A DNA stretch of 37,211 nucleotides from Spirochaetaceae bacterium. GTDB lineage: Bacteria; Spirochaetota; Spirochaetia; DSM-2461. Each line of letters opens with the position of its first letter. The first letter of the stretch is position 1. The notes beneath the pieces are model-generated. The model saw only the letters and a program-made list of their open reading frames with translations. It did no database searches and was not told the origin of the DNA. Below are positions 25,119 through 33,098 of the stretch, in pieces. The translations under genes and the position numbers were made by a program. The DNA lies in the NCBI GenBank assembly GCA_016744925.1, contig JADGDJ010000018.1, forward strand, positions 1-37,211, written 5' to 3'.

Positions 25119-26402
25119 ATGAGCAGAAGAGTCGTTATAACCGGAATGGGGACGATTAACCCTCTTGGAGATAATTTAGAGGATTATTACAATAATTTGA
25201 TTGCCGGAAAATCGGGAATCAAGAAATTTGAGAGTATAGATCTTTCAAGCGTTGAATGTAAAATCGGTGGAGACCTGGGAGATTACGACGCTTTAAAAGC
25301 AGTCGAAAAATTCAAGGAAGATCTTGGAGACGATTTTAAAAGAGTTAAGAAACTTATCAGGACAACAACCTTTTCAGCGAAGTTGACTGCTCTTGCCTCA
25401 ATGGCCGCTTACAAAGATGCCGGTCTTTTTGACGTCGATGTTGACCCCTATAAGGCAAATGTCATATGTGCCGGACACAATCTGAATTCAAATTTCATTT
25501 ATGAAAATGTGTTGCAGTTTAAGGATGAACCCGAATGGACTGCGCCTTTGGCAGGAGTTGATGCACCCGATCCCAATGTGGCTGGAGTAACATCGGAAGT
25601 CCTTAATTTGAAAGGGCCCATGTTTACAATCGGTGGCGCTTGCGCTAGCGGGAACCTGGCTCTCAGGAGTGGTTGTCAGGATATAATAAGTGGTGAGTCC
25701 GATGTCTGTGTTATTGCCGGTGCTCCCTTTGATGTTTCACCTACAGACATTCACGCTTCCGTTGTTATCAATGCCGTTGTTGTAAAACCCCATTATCAGG
25801 AGAATCCCGAGTTTGCCTCACGACCTTTTGATGGTGAGAGATGCGGATTCCTCTACAGTCATGGAGCGGGAACACTGATTCTCGAGGAATTGGAGTCGGC
25901 AAAGGCTAGAGGAGCCCATATCTATGGTGAAGTTCTGGCTGTCAAAGCCGGTGCCAATGCCTGTCATCTCCCTCTTCCCGGAGCGGAAGAGCAGGTTCGC
26001 GTAATGACTGAAGTTATGAAAATGGCCAATATTAAACCGGAAGATGTGGATTATGTAAACTGTCATGCCACAGGTACACCCAAAGGCGATCTTCAGGAGA
26101 TCCTGGCTATTAAAGGTGCTTTTGGTGATCATGCTAAAAAATTAAAACTCAATGCTCCCAAGTCTATGCTGGGGCATACCTGCTGGGCTTCGCCGCTCGT
26201 AGAGACCATCGGTGGATTGATGCAGATGAAATACGGAAAACTGCATCCGACGATCAACATCGATACTCCGGACCCGAATATCGACCTGGACATCTGTCCC
26301 AATAATCCCGTTGATCACCAGATCAACATCATGATGAAAAACTCATTTGGTTTTGGTGGAGTAAATTGTGTATCAATCATAAAGCGATACGAGGATAAAT
26401 AA
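25119..26402 (+). CDS. Beta-ketoacyl-ACP synthase (KAS II-like elongation ketosynthase)
   Basis: A 427-residue thiolase-fold ketosynthase. The Cys-His-His triad is complete: Cys175 (GGACASG), His316 (NCHATGTPKGD) and His353 (KSMLGHT). It differs from ordinary FabF around the last His (GHTCWASPLVE), has an insert near residues 60-80, and is clearly unlike the second KS in this window. The intact Cys means it can condense, and is not the Cys-to-Ser decarboxylase found in canonical beta-branching cassettes. It likely extends the ACP-bound chain with malonyl units. It is followed two bases later by the ketoreductase. Confidence 0.9.
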   Translation: MSRRVVITGMGTINPLGDNLEDYYNNLIAGKSGIKKFESIDLSSVECKIGGDLGDYDALKAVEKFKEDLGDDFKRVKKLIRTTTFSAKLTALASMAAYKDAGLFDVDVDPYKANVICAGHNLNSNFIYENVLQFKDEPEWTAPLAGVDAPDPNVAGVTSEVLNLKGPMFTIGGACASGNLALRSGCQDIISGESDVCVIAGAPFDVSPTDIHASVVINAVVVKPHYQENPEFASRPFDGERCGFLYSHGAGTLILEELESAKARGAHIYGEVLAVKAGANACHLPLPGAEEQVRVMTEVMKMANIKPEDVDYVNCHATGTPKGDLQEILAIKGAFGDHAKKLKLNAPKSMLGHTCWASPLVETIGGLMQMKYGKLHPTINIDTPDPNIDLDICPNNPVDHQINIMMKNSFGFGGVNCVSIIKRYEDK

Positions 26403-26404
26403 AG

Positions 26405-27145
26405 ATGAATGTATTTGTAACTGGTGGTTCTCGCGGTATAGGTCGCGGCATCGTCCTTAAAATGATACAGGAGGGCAACGGGTGTGCCTTTACTTATGCT
26501 GGAAATCTGGAAGCTGCTGAAGAGACAATCCGACTCGCAAAAGAGATAAACAAAGATTGTCTGGTCAAAGCATATAAAATGGATCAGTCTGATTCAAAAG
26601 TTGTTGAACAGGTTGTTGAGCAGGCTATCGATGATTTTGATAGTTTCGGCGCTCTTGTCAATAATGCTGCCATTATACAGGACAATGTTGTGGCATTTAT
26701 GTCAGACGAAGAATGGGATAATGTCTTAAAGACAAATCTTTATGGTCCGTTTTATGTTGCCAGAAGTTTTATCATGCATTTCCTTTCCAATAGATTTGGA
26801 AGAATTGTCAATATATCCTCTCTTTCGGCGGGAGGATCTACTGGTCAGGCTAATTATGCCGCCAGTAAAGCAGGTCTTGTAGCTTTATCTAATACGATAT
26901 CCAGAGAGTATGGACCCAAAAAGATAACATCCAATGTGGTTGTCGTCGGGTATGTCCCCACAGATCTTACTAAAAATCATATGTCGGAAGATCTCAGTAA
27001 ATTCTGGGTACAGTATTGTCCTGCGAAAAGAGTTGGAGAAGCTGAAGAAGTAGCCAGCGCTGTTCACTATTTGACGACAGAAAAGGCCGGCTTCATCAGT
27101 GGAGAAACAATTAATGTAACCGGTGGCTTCACATACGCCCCGTAA
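26405..27145 (+). CDS. 3-oxoacyl-ACP reductase (FabG-like SDR)
   Basis: A 246-residue short-chain dehydrogenase. It shows the TGGSRGIG dinucleotide loop (6-13), NNAA near 86, a catalytic Ser at about 139 and the classical Y-x3-K at Tyr151 and Lys155. The C-terminal GETINVTGGF fits FabG. It should reduce the 3-keto group after each condensation using NADPH. It immediately follows the KS, with the usual KS-KR pairing, and is the last gene before a terminator-like hairpin. Confidence 0.9.
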   Translation: MNVFVTGGSRGIGRGIVLKMIQEGNGCAFTYAGNLEAAEETIRLAKEINKDCLVKAYKMDQSDSKVVEQVVEQAIDDFDSFGALVNNAAIIQDNVVAFMSDEEWDNVLKTNLYGPFYVARSFIMHFLSNRFGRIVNISSLSAGGSTGQANYAASKAGLVALSNTISREYGPKKITSNVVVVGYVPTDLTKNHMSEDLSKFWVQYCPAKRVGEAEEVASAVHYLTTEKAGFISGETINVTGGFTYAP

Positions 27146-27161
27146 TAAAATAAGCAAAGTT

Positions 27162-27190
27162 CCCGCAAATGTATTTGCTTTGCGGGTTTT
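27162..27190 (+). terminator. Terminator-like hairpin inside the lipid-assembly operon
   Basis: CCCGCAAA (27162-27169) pairs with TTTGCGGG (27179-27186) around a nine-base loop and is followed by only four T. It lies between the ketoreductase stop and the HMGS-like start. The short T-run suggests partial termination or attenuation, so that downstream genes are made at lower level, or an operon boundary. Confidence 0.6.
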
Positions 27191-27235
27191 GCAGGATTGC
27201 TACAAACAGTAATCCTCAAAAAAGGAGAAAATAAA

Positions 27236-28474
27236 TTGAATCGTAAAGTCGGAATTGAAAAAATAAATATTTATGGAACATCAATGATCCTCGATCAGAA
27301 AAAACTGGCTGTAGCCAGAGGTTTGGATCCGGAAAAAGTTGTAAGTGATTTCTTAATCGATACAAGATCGTTGAACCCGCCATGGGAAGATACCGTGACA
27401 ATGGGTGCCAATGCGGCTAAAAAAGTTATGGAGGGCATCGACCCTGCAGATATCGGAATGCTTATCGTTGGAACGGAAGGATCCGTTGACTTCGGAAAAC
27501 CAATCAGTACAAATATTATGGGTGCTTTAGGGCTTCATAACAATATCAGAAACTATGAGACAAAACATGCCTGTTACAGCGGTGTCGCAGCCATGGACCC
27601 CGCTTTAAGCTGGGTCGCATCGGGGCACAATCACGGGAAAAAAGCTCTTGTTATTGCAACAGACTTTTCCCGAGAGCACCTTAATACAAAAGAAGAATTT
27701 GTAATGGGTGGTACAGCTGCGGCTTTTATCATCAGTGATAATCCCGAAGTTCTCGAAATAGAGATGGATAAACGTGGAAACTGGTCAACAGATATTTACG
27801 ACACATTCCGTCCTACAGCTCATGCTGAAGTCGGAAATAATGAGGTTAGTCTCTATTCGTATATGGATGCTCTTGAAGGATCCTATGCAGATTATTGTGA
27901 TAAAGTTGGAGAGAAGATCGATTATAAAAAAGACTTTAGGTACAATCTTTACCACACACCTTTCCCGGGAATCGCTTTTCAGGCTCATAGAACTCTGCTG
28001 AATCTCAATCGTGAAGAAAGATTCAAGAAAAAAGAGATTCAAGCGGATTTTGAAGAGAGAGTAATGCCTGGTCTTCAGTTATCCAGAAGAATTGGATCAA
28101 CCTATGGTTGCAGTAACTTTGTCGGTCTTGCAGCACTTCTTTCAACTGATGCTCCTATCGATGAAGGTGATAGAATTAGTCTTTTTGCCTATGGTTCCGG
28201 GGCAATTGGTGAGTTCTACAGTGGTATTATCCAGAAAAACAGTCGAGAAATCGTTAAGTCAATGAAATTACATGAAGTCTTTGACCAGAGACGGGAATGT
28301 TCTGTTGAAGAGTATGAGATGCTTGAAAAATTGAGAAACACACTTATCGAGAATCCTAACTTTAAACCTGATTTTGACCTATTTGGTGATCATTACAAGA
28401 ATCATTATGAAGGGAAAGGTCTATTAGTACTTAAAGAAGTAAAAGATCATTACAGAACTTATGAGTGGAGCTGA
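27236..28474 (+). CDS. HMG-CoA-synthase-like enzyme for polyketide beta-branching (PksG type)
   Basis: A 412-residue HMG-CoA synthase homologue. The catalytic set is Glu81 (VGTEGSVD), Cys113 (KHACYSG) and His240 (YHTPFPG, followed by AFQAHR). In polyketide systems this enzyme adds an acetyl carbon to the beta-ketone of an ACP-bound chain. I assign that role, and not mevalonate synthesis, because ECH1- and ECH2-like genes follow directly. The start is a TTG at 27236 with AAGGAG eight bases upstream; a TTG at 27197 has no SD. It overlaps the next gene by 14 bases. Confidence 0.92.
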   Translation: MNRKVGIEKINIYGTSMILDQKKLAVARGLDPEKVVSDFLIDTRSLNPPWEDTVTMGANAAKKVMEGIDPADIGMLIVGTEGSVDFGKPISTNIMGALGLHNNIRNYETKHACYSGVAAMDPALSWVASGHNHGKKALVIATDFSREHLNTKEEFVMGGTAAAFIISDNPEVLEIEMDKRGNWSTDIYDTFRPTAHAEVGNNEVSLYSYMDALEGSYADYCDKVGEKIDYKKDFRYNLYHTPFPGIAFQAHRTLLNLNREERFKKKEIQADFEERVMPGLQLSRRIGSTYGCSNFVGLAALLSTDAPIDEGDRISLFAYGSGAIGEFYSGIIQKNSREIVKSMKLHEVFDQRRECSVEEYEMLEKLRNTLIENPNFKPDFDLFGDHYKNHYEGKGLLVLKEVKDHYRTYEWS

Positions 28475-29294
28475 TTTGTCTTTTGTAGATAGCAAAATCG
28501 ATTCGGGGGCGGGAATAATCACTCTACTCGATGGGGAGGGAGGCAATCGCCTCAATCCCACATTTTTAGGTGAATTTTCCAGTGCCCTTAAACAGTTGAC
28601 TGATAACAGTGAAGCAAAATTTATTCTGATCCGTTCAAAGGGCCGTAATTTCTGCCTCGGAATGGATCTTGTAGCGCTTGAAGAAGGAGAGGCTTCCATT
28701 GGTCCGATCGTTTCGGCAGTCAATGATTACACAACTCTCCTTTCGGATATATATCACTGCCCCAAAACTGTGGTCTGTCTTATAGACGGTCCTGTTAAGG
28801 CCGGTGGCATGGGTATAACCGCTGCCTGTGACGTTGTTCTGGCATCGGAAAAAGCGACATTTGAATTGAGCGAAGCACTCATTGGAATAATCCCGGCAAA
28901 TGTTCTTCCCTATCTTTTTATGCTGAGAGTTTCGCCGCAGAAAGCCCGGTATCTGGTTTTAACTTCGGCTCAGCTGAATTCGGAAAAAGCGCTTAATATC
29001 GGACTTGTCGATGAAGTGTTTACTTCTGAGGGGTTTGAGAAAGGTGTTAAATCTATCTGTCGGCAGATCATGAGGACATCTCCTCAGGCGGTCAGTGTTT
29101 TTAAAGATTTTACCCACAAATTTCTCGAAGCGGATTTTCCCCGAAGAAAAGAACTTGCAGAGCAGACTTTGTTTGAGTTAATTAAAGAAGAATCGGTTCT
29201 TGCAGCCGTTAAAAATTTTAATGAGGGAAATCTACCCTCGTGGTTTGAAAGATTCAAACCTAAAGAACCTATTACTGGAGAATCAAATGCTTAA
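28461..29294 (+). CDS. Crotonase-fold enzyme, ECH1 type (dehydration step of beta-branching)
   Basis: A 277-residue enoyl-CoA hydratase/isomerase family protein. Oxyanion-hole segments are GRNFCLGMDL (61-70) and DGPVKAGGMGI (109-119). The ELSEALIGIIPANVLPYL stretch (135-152) and following KARYLVLTSAQL resemble ECH1 enzymes such as PksH and CurE, which dehydrate the HMG-type branch to a 3-methylglutaconyl-type chain. The start may be this ATG, overlapping the HMGS gene, or the TTG at 28476 with GGAG five bases before it. It overlaps the next gene by eight bases, so translation is coupled. Confidence 0.88.
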   Translation: MSGADLSFVDSKIDSGAGIITLLDGEGGNRLNPTFLGEFSSALKQLTDNSEAKFILIRSKGRNFCLGMDLVALEEGEASIGPIVSAVNDYTTLLSDIYHCPKTVVCLIDGPVKAGGMGITAACDVVLASEKATFELSEALIGIIPANVLPYLFMLRVSPQKARYLVLTSAQLNSEKALNIGLVDEVFTSEGFEKGVKSICRQIMRTSPQAVSVFKDFTHKFLEADFPRRKELAEQTLFELIKEESVLAAVKNFNEGNLPSWFERFKPKEPITGESNA

Positions 29295-30036
29295 GAACAT
29301 GGAACTTCATGTTGATGAAAACAACATTGCTCATTTGAAAATGAACGATGTTGCGAATATGAATATTTTCTCAAATGACTTTATCAGAGGTTTTCTCTCT
29401 GCGATGGATGAGCTCGAGGCGAATTACAAGCCCCATGCTTTGATACTTTCCGGCCTTGATTCTGTATTTTGTGCAGGAGCTGAGAAAGACACTCTCATCG
29501 ATCTCAGTAATGGAAAAATTGATGTAAAAGATCTGCTTATGTCCGAACGGCTAATCAATTCCGAGTATCCTATTATTGCCGCTATGGAAGGACATGCCAT
29601 GGGTGGAGGCCTCGTTTTAGCACTCTGTTCTGACATTGTTATTGCAGCAAAAGAAAGCCGATACGGTGCTGTCTTTATGAATATGGGTTTCACTCCGGGA
29701 ATGGGGACAACAACTCTTCTTCAAGGGCTTATGGGTGATTTTGTCGCCAATGAGATGATGTTTACCGGAAAGAGGTTTAAAGGAACGGAGCTGGCTAAAA
29801 AAGGGACCAATATAAACTATATTGTACCAAAAAAGGACGTTCTCACCAAAGCCAATGACCTCGCTTTACAAATAAGTGAGAAGAATGTAAAATCGGTCTA
29901 TCTTTTGAAGTACTCATTGAGTGCGAAAAAGAAGAAATTGCTCATAGATGCAAGACTTCAGGAAGATATGATGCATAAGCTCAGCTTTGCTTATCCTGAA
30001 ACAAAAGAAACAATCAACAGCTTTTATGCTGATTGA
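29287..30036 (+). CDS. Crotonase-fold enzyme, ECH2 type (decarboxylation step of beta-branching)
   Basis: A 249-residue crotonase-family protein, the same length as PksI as I recall. The segments EGHAMGGGLVLALCSDI (101-117), GFTPGMGTT (134-142) and ANEMMFTGKRFKG (from 154) are the hallmark of ECH2 enzymes such as PksI and the CurF ECH2 domain. Those decarboxylate the glutaconyl-type branch to leave a beta-methyl (or exomethylene) group. The ATG at 29287 has GGAG six bases upstream; the longer frame from 29200 lies inside the ECH1 gene. With the HMGS- and ECH1-type genes it completes the enzymatic core of the cassette. Confidence 0.92.
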   Translation: MLKNMELHVDENNIAHLKMNDVANMNIFSNDFIRGFLSAMDELEANYKPHALILSGLDSVFCAGAEKDTLIDLSNGKIDVKDLLMSERLINSEYPIIAAMEGHAMGGGLVLALCSDIVIAAKESRYGAVFMNMGFTPGMGTTTLLQGLMGDFVANEMMFTGKRFKGTELAKKGTNINYIVPKKDVLTKANDLALQISEKNVKSVYLLKYSLSAKKKKLLIDARLQEDMMHKLSFAYPETKETINSFYAD

Positions 30037-30055
30037 GTAAAGAACAGGTGTAATA

Positions 30056-30859
30056 ATGATTCAAATTGATCTAAGCGGAAAGTCTGTTTTAATTACAGGC
30101 GGAACCAAGGGGATCGGTCTTGCCAGTGCTATGAAGTTGGCCAAAGCGGGTGCTGCTACTTATCTTACCTATAAATGGGGATCAGTTGATCTCGATGAAC
30201 TGTCCGATAAGTTTATGGACGAGGGTGCTTCAGTTCGCCCCGTTTTTATTCAGGCTGATGTGTCTGTGCCGGAAGATACCAAGCTTGTTATGGAGACCAT
30301 CAAACAGAAAGAAGACAAGCTGCATATGTTTATCAGCAATGTAGGATTTGCACAAAGCCCCAAATCACTTGAAGATTACAAAAAGAGATCGCTTTACAAA
30401 ACATTGGATTACAGCACATGGCCTCTTGTTGATTATACACAATCTGCTAAAAAGACCTTTGGCGTTTATCCCGATAGAGTTATAGCCATTTCCAGCGATG
30501 GACCGGATCACTTCTATAAAGGGTATGATTATGTCGCCGCTTCCAAATCACTGCTCGAGTTCTTTTCCAAATATATGTCGGTGCATCTTTTTGAAGAAGG
30601 CAGCCGGGTAAATGCTATCAGGTTCGGTATTGTAAAGACCGAATCTTTTAAATTGATGTTTGGCGATGAGTTTTTTGATTTTATGGAGAAAGAGGGTTTT
30701 GACGAATCCATGTTTCTTTCTCCCGAAGAGTGTGCTGATTCTGTTTTTGCCATGTGCAGCGGACTGATGGACGCTATGAATGGACAGATTATCAACGTTG
30801 ATTATGGTTTTCCTTATCAGGATAATGCTATGATGCGTTTTATGAGATTAAAAAAGTAA
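30056..30859 (+). CDS. SDR enoyl-ACP reductase, FabL-like (Y-x6-K)
   Basis: A 267-residue short-chain dehydrogenase with TGGTKGIG (14-21). Its active site has Tyr157 and Lys164 separated by six residues (YDYVAASK), the spacing of enoyl reductases FabI and FabL rather than the Y-x3-K of ketoreductases. The classical glycine loop fits FabL better than FabI. It should reduce the 2,3-double bond, either after each dehydration or on the branched enoyl product of ECH2. An alternative is a 3-ketosphinganine-type reductase acting on the amino ketone; the Y-x6-K spacing argues against this. SD AGGTG is upstream. Confidence 0.78.
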   Translation: MIQIDLSGKSVLITGGTKGIGLASAMKLAKAGAATYLTYKWGSVDLDELSDKFMDEGASVRPVFIQADVSVPEDTKLVMETIKQKEDKLHMFISNVGFAQSPKSLEDYKKRSLYKTLDYSTWPLVDYTQSAKKTFGVYPDRVIAISSDGPDHFYKGYDYVAASKSLLEFFSKYMSVHLFEEGSRVNAIRFGIVKTESFKLMFGDEFFDFMEKEGFDESMFLSPEECADSVFAMCSGLMDAMNGQIINVDYGFPYQDNAMMRFMRLKK

Positions 30860-30903
30860 AAAACTCCTTTTAACTAAGGAGATAAATAAAGAGGAGTCTT
30901 ATT

Positions 30904-31149
30904 ATGACTAAAGAAAAAATTATTGAGGTTATTTCAAAAAATATTATTGAGAATCTGGATGATCTCGAAAATGAGACAATTGATCCCAAAAAATCAATGA
31001 AGGATTACGGGGCAAACAGTCTCGATATGATCGAAGTTGTTTCCTGTTCTATGAGAGAACTGAACATAAAAGTTCCCAGAGCTGAACTGGCAGATATTGA
31101 AGATATTGAACAGCTTGCTGATAAATTTATGGAACACGCAGAAGCGTAA
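30904..31149 (+). CDS. Acyl carrier protein, beta-branching type
   Basis: An 81-residue acidic carrier protein. The phosphopantetheine site is Ser39 in GANSLDMIE. The SMRELNIKVPRAELADI stretch after it resembles the free donor ACPs of beta-branching cassettes (such as AcpK-type) more than the housekeeping FAS ACP. It may carry the acetyl donor, the growing chain, or both, since it is the only ACP in the window. GAGGAG lies about eight bases upstream. A small CTCCTT/AAGGAG hairpin further upstream (around 30862-30881) could affect translation. It is 17 bases before the oxoamine synthase. Confidence 0.92.
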   Translation: MTKEKIIEVISKNIIENLDDLENETIDPKKSMKDYGANSLDMIEVVSCSMRELNIKVPRAELADIEDIEQLADKFMEHAEA

Positions 31150-31166
31150 ATAGAAAAGGGGCTACC

Positions 31167-32426
31167 GTGGCTAGTAATATACTGAACTACAGTCTTGCAG
31201 ATTTTCATTACAATGATAATCCGGACGTTTTATCTCCTCCGGATGATTTTAACGAATGGATTAATAATCCCGTTGTTAAAAAAGTTTTCAGTTTTTTTGA
31301 GCAGGAACTTCTCGATGCTCCCAGAGTATCTACAGAAATTCTGAGTAACCTTGATGGGCAGAAAAGACATATTATCAACCTGACTTCCTACAATTATCTG
31401 GGTCTTTCAACTCATCCTGAAGTAATACAGGCAGCTGTTGAAGCTGTTCAAAAATATGGATTGAGTTCGTCCGGGGCTCCTTTACTTTCCGGTACGCTTG
31501 ATATTCACACAGAACTGGCCAGAAAGATTGCCGAGTTTAAACAGAAAGAGGATTGTCTTCTCTATTCCAGTGGTTTTGGTGGAAACGTCGGAGCTATTCA
31601 GGGAATCATGAGAAAAGGTGATTATCTTGTTATGGATGAAAAATGCCATCGGAGTTTAGTCGACGGTGGTACCCTGTCCGGTGCTAAAATGCTCTTTTTT
31701 GCTCATAATGATATGGATTCTCTCCAGATGATGCTTGAAAAGTGCAAAGGTAAAAGAGTGCTTGTTGTTGTTGAAGGTGTTTATTCTATGGATGGTGATC
31801 TTGCGAAGATGCCGGAAATATGTGAAATCTGTGAACAATACGGTGCTGGAATCTATATTGATGAAGCTCACTCCACTCTCATGTTTGGAAAGAACGGACG
31901 AGGTGTGGCTGAACATTTTGATGTGGAAGATAAAGTTGGAATTACATTTGGTACTATGAGTAAATCTTTTGGAGGCGTCGGCGGTTTCGTCTGTGCCAAC
32001 AAACCATTGATCAAATATCTGAAAGGCTATTCCTCTCCATGGAATTTTTCCTGTGCACCATCTCCCGCTGTTTCCGGTGGTTTAATTAAAGCCCTGGAAG
32101 TCGCCACAAGAGATTCATCTCTTCGCGATAAAATGTGGGAAAATACTAAATACATGAAAAAGAATCTACTCGATATGAAACTCGATCTCGGTGATACCGA
32201 GTCTCAGGTTATCCCCATAATCATCGGAGCATCCGGTGAGAAATTGATGACCTATGCCGGGGAGATGCAGAAGAAGGGATTATTCCTTCAACCTGTGGAT
32301 TTTCCGGCAGTACCGGCTCATGCGAGAAGATTCAGAATGTCTGTTTCCTCTCAGCTGACGCAGGAAGAGATGGATACAACACTAACCATCATCAAAGATG
32401 TTATTGTAAAAGGTCAGCAATCTTAG
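31167..32426 (+). CDS. Alpha-oxoamine synthase (PLP-dependent; serine palmitoyltransferase/KAPA synthase family)
   Basis: A 419-residue PLP enzyme. It has the NYLGLSTHP start of the core (76-84), His161 that stacks on PLP (DEKCHRSL), Asp232 and His235 (IDEAHS), and Lys266 forming the internal aldimine (TMSKSFGG). The C-terminus has AVPAHARRFR with arginines at 387, 388 and 390. The usual GSGxSR stretch is SSGAPLLSGT. The family condenses an amino acid with an acyl thioester, losing CO2, to give an alpha-amino ketone. With an ACP gene just before it, an acyl-ACP substrate is likely. The amino acid (Ser, Ala, Gly or other) cannot be read. The GTG start has an AAGGGG-type SD. Confidence 0.88.
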   Translation: MASNILNYSLADFHYNDNPDVLSPPDDFNEWINNPVVKKVFSFFEQELLDAPRVSTEILSNLDGQKRHIINLTSYNYLGLSTHPEVIQAAVEAVQKYGLSSSGAPLLSGTLDIHTELARKIAEFKQKEDCLLYSSGFGGNVGAIQGIMRKGDYLVMDEKCHRSLVDGGTLSGAKMLFFAHNDMDSLQMMLEKCKGKRVLVVVEGVYSMDGDLAKMPEICEICEQYGAGIYIDEAHSTLMFGKNGRGVAEHFDVEDKVGITFGTMSKSFGGVGGFVCANKPLIKYLKGYSSPWNFSCAPSPAVSGGLIKALEVATRDSSLRDKMWENTKYMKKNLLDMKLDLGDTESQVIPIIIGASGEKLMTYAGEMQKKGLFLQPVDFPAVPAHARRFRMSVSSQLTQEEMDTTLTIIKDVIVKGQQS

Positions 32427-32953
32427 TGGATTACGATCAGATTCTAAGAAAAAAACGCAAGAAATTTATAGTCGAACCGGAAGCTCTTCCGGTTCGGTTT
32501 TCTTACGGTAAAACTGATATTGAAAAGATTGTTCCTCACAGAGATCCTTTTCTTCTTGTCGATAAACTCACTGGTTTCAACCCGGAGGAGAAGATCATTG
32601 CCGGTTCTACCTTTATCGATCCCGAGTGGCCTCTTTTTAAAGGACACTTTCCTGAATATCCTGTATATCCCGGTTGTCTAGAAGTTGAAATGACTGGCCA
32701 GCTCGGTCTTTGCATGAATTATTTTGTTACAAATAATGTGACGGAAATCAGCGGGACTCCGGAGATTGCACCCATTAGAGCTACAAGGATTGTCGGAGCC
32801 TATTACCTTCAGCCCGTTCTCCCCGGTACAACAGTGCAGATTGTGGCACAGCTCCTGGAGCATGATGGTTATTTCGGAAAGATCATCGGTCAGATCATTA
32901 CAGAAGAGGGACTGGTCGCCTGCGTCTCTATCAGTGAAGTCTGTTTTTTGTAA
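32426..32953 (+). CDS. FabZ/FabA-like 3-hydroxyacyl-ACP dehydratase
   Basis: A 175-residue hot-dog-fold dehydratase. It has VPHRDPFLLVDK (36-47) and GHFPEYPVYPG with His74, followed by Glu88 in EVEMTGQ. The 14-residue His-to-Glu spacing is that of FabZ. It is longer than FabZ (about 145-150 residues) at the N-terminus by some 25 residues. It should dehydrate the 3-hydroxyacyl-ACP made by the ketoreductase. The GTG start overlaps the oxoamine synthase stop by one base (TAGTG). It is the last gene of the operon; no terminator is evident after it. Confidence 0.88.
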   Translation: MDYDQILRKKRKKFIVEPEALPVRFSYGKTDIEKIVPHRDPFLLVDKLTGFNPEEKIIAGSTFIDPEWPLFKGHFPEYPVYPGCLEVEMTGQLGLCMNYFVTNNVTEISGTPEIAPIRATRIVGAYYLQPVLPGTTVQIVAQLLEHDGYFGKIIGQIITEEGLVACVSISEVCFL

Positions 32954-33098
32954 TCAATTCAGATTCGGTGATATCCCTTCTGGAGCTTGCCTATAACGCC
33001 GGAACCAAAATAGATGAACTAGTACAGGAAAGAGATTCAAAGGGTTCTGGCGGGATCTTACAACGGCATAACAACATCTTGTATCAGTTCTTGGCTGT

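Noticed and set aside
27236-28474. HMG-CoA synthase of the mevalonate pathway
   Set aside because: No other mevalonate genes are nearby, while ECH1- and ECH2-type genes follow with overlapping ends, the arrangement of a beta-branching cassette.
29200-29286. Longer N-terminus for the ECH2-type protein
   Set aside because: The extension lies inside the ECH1 gene, lacks an SD, and would exceed the PksI length; the ATG at 29287 has GGAG six bases upstream.
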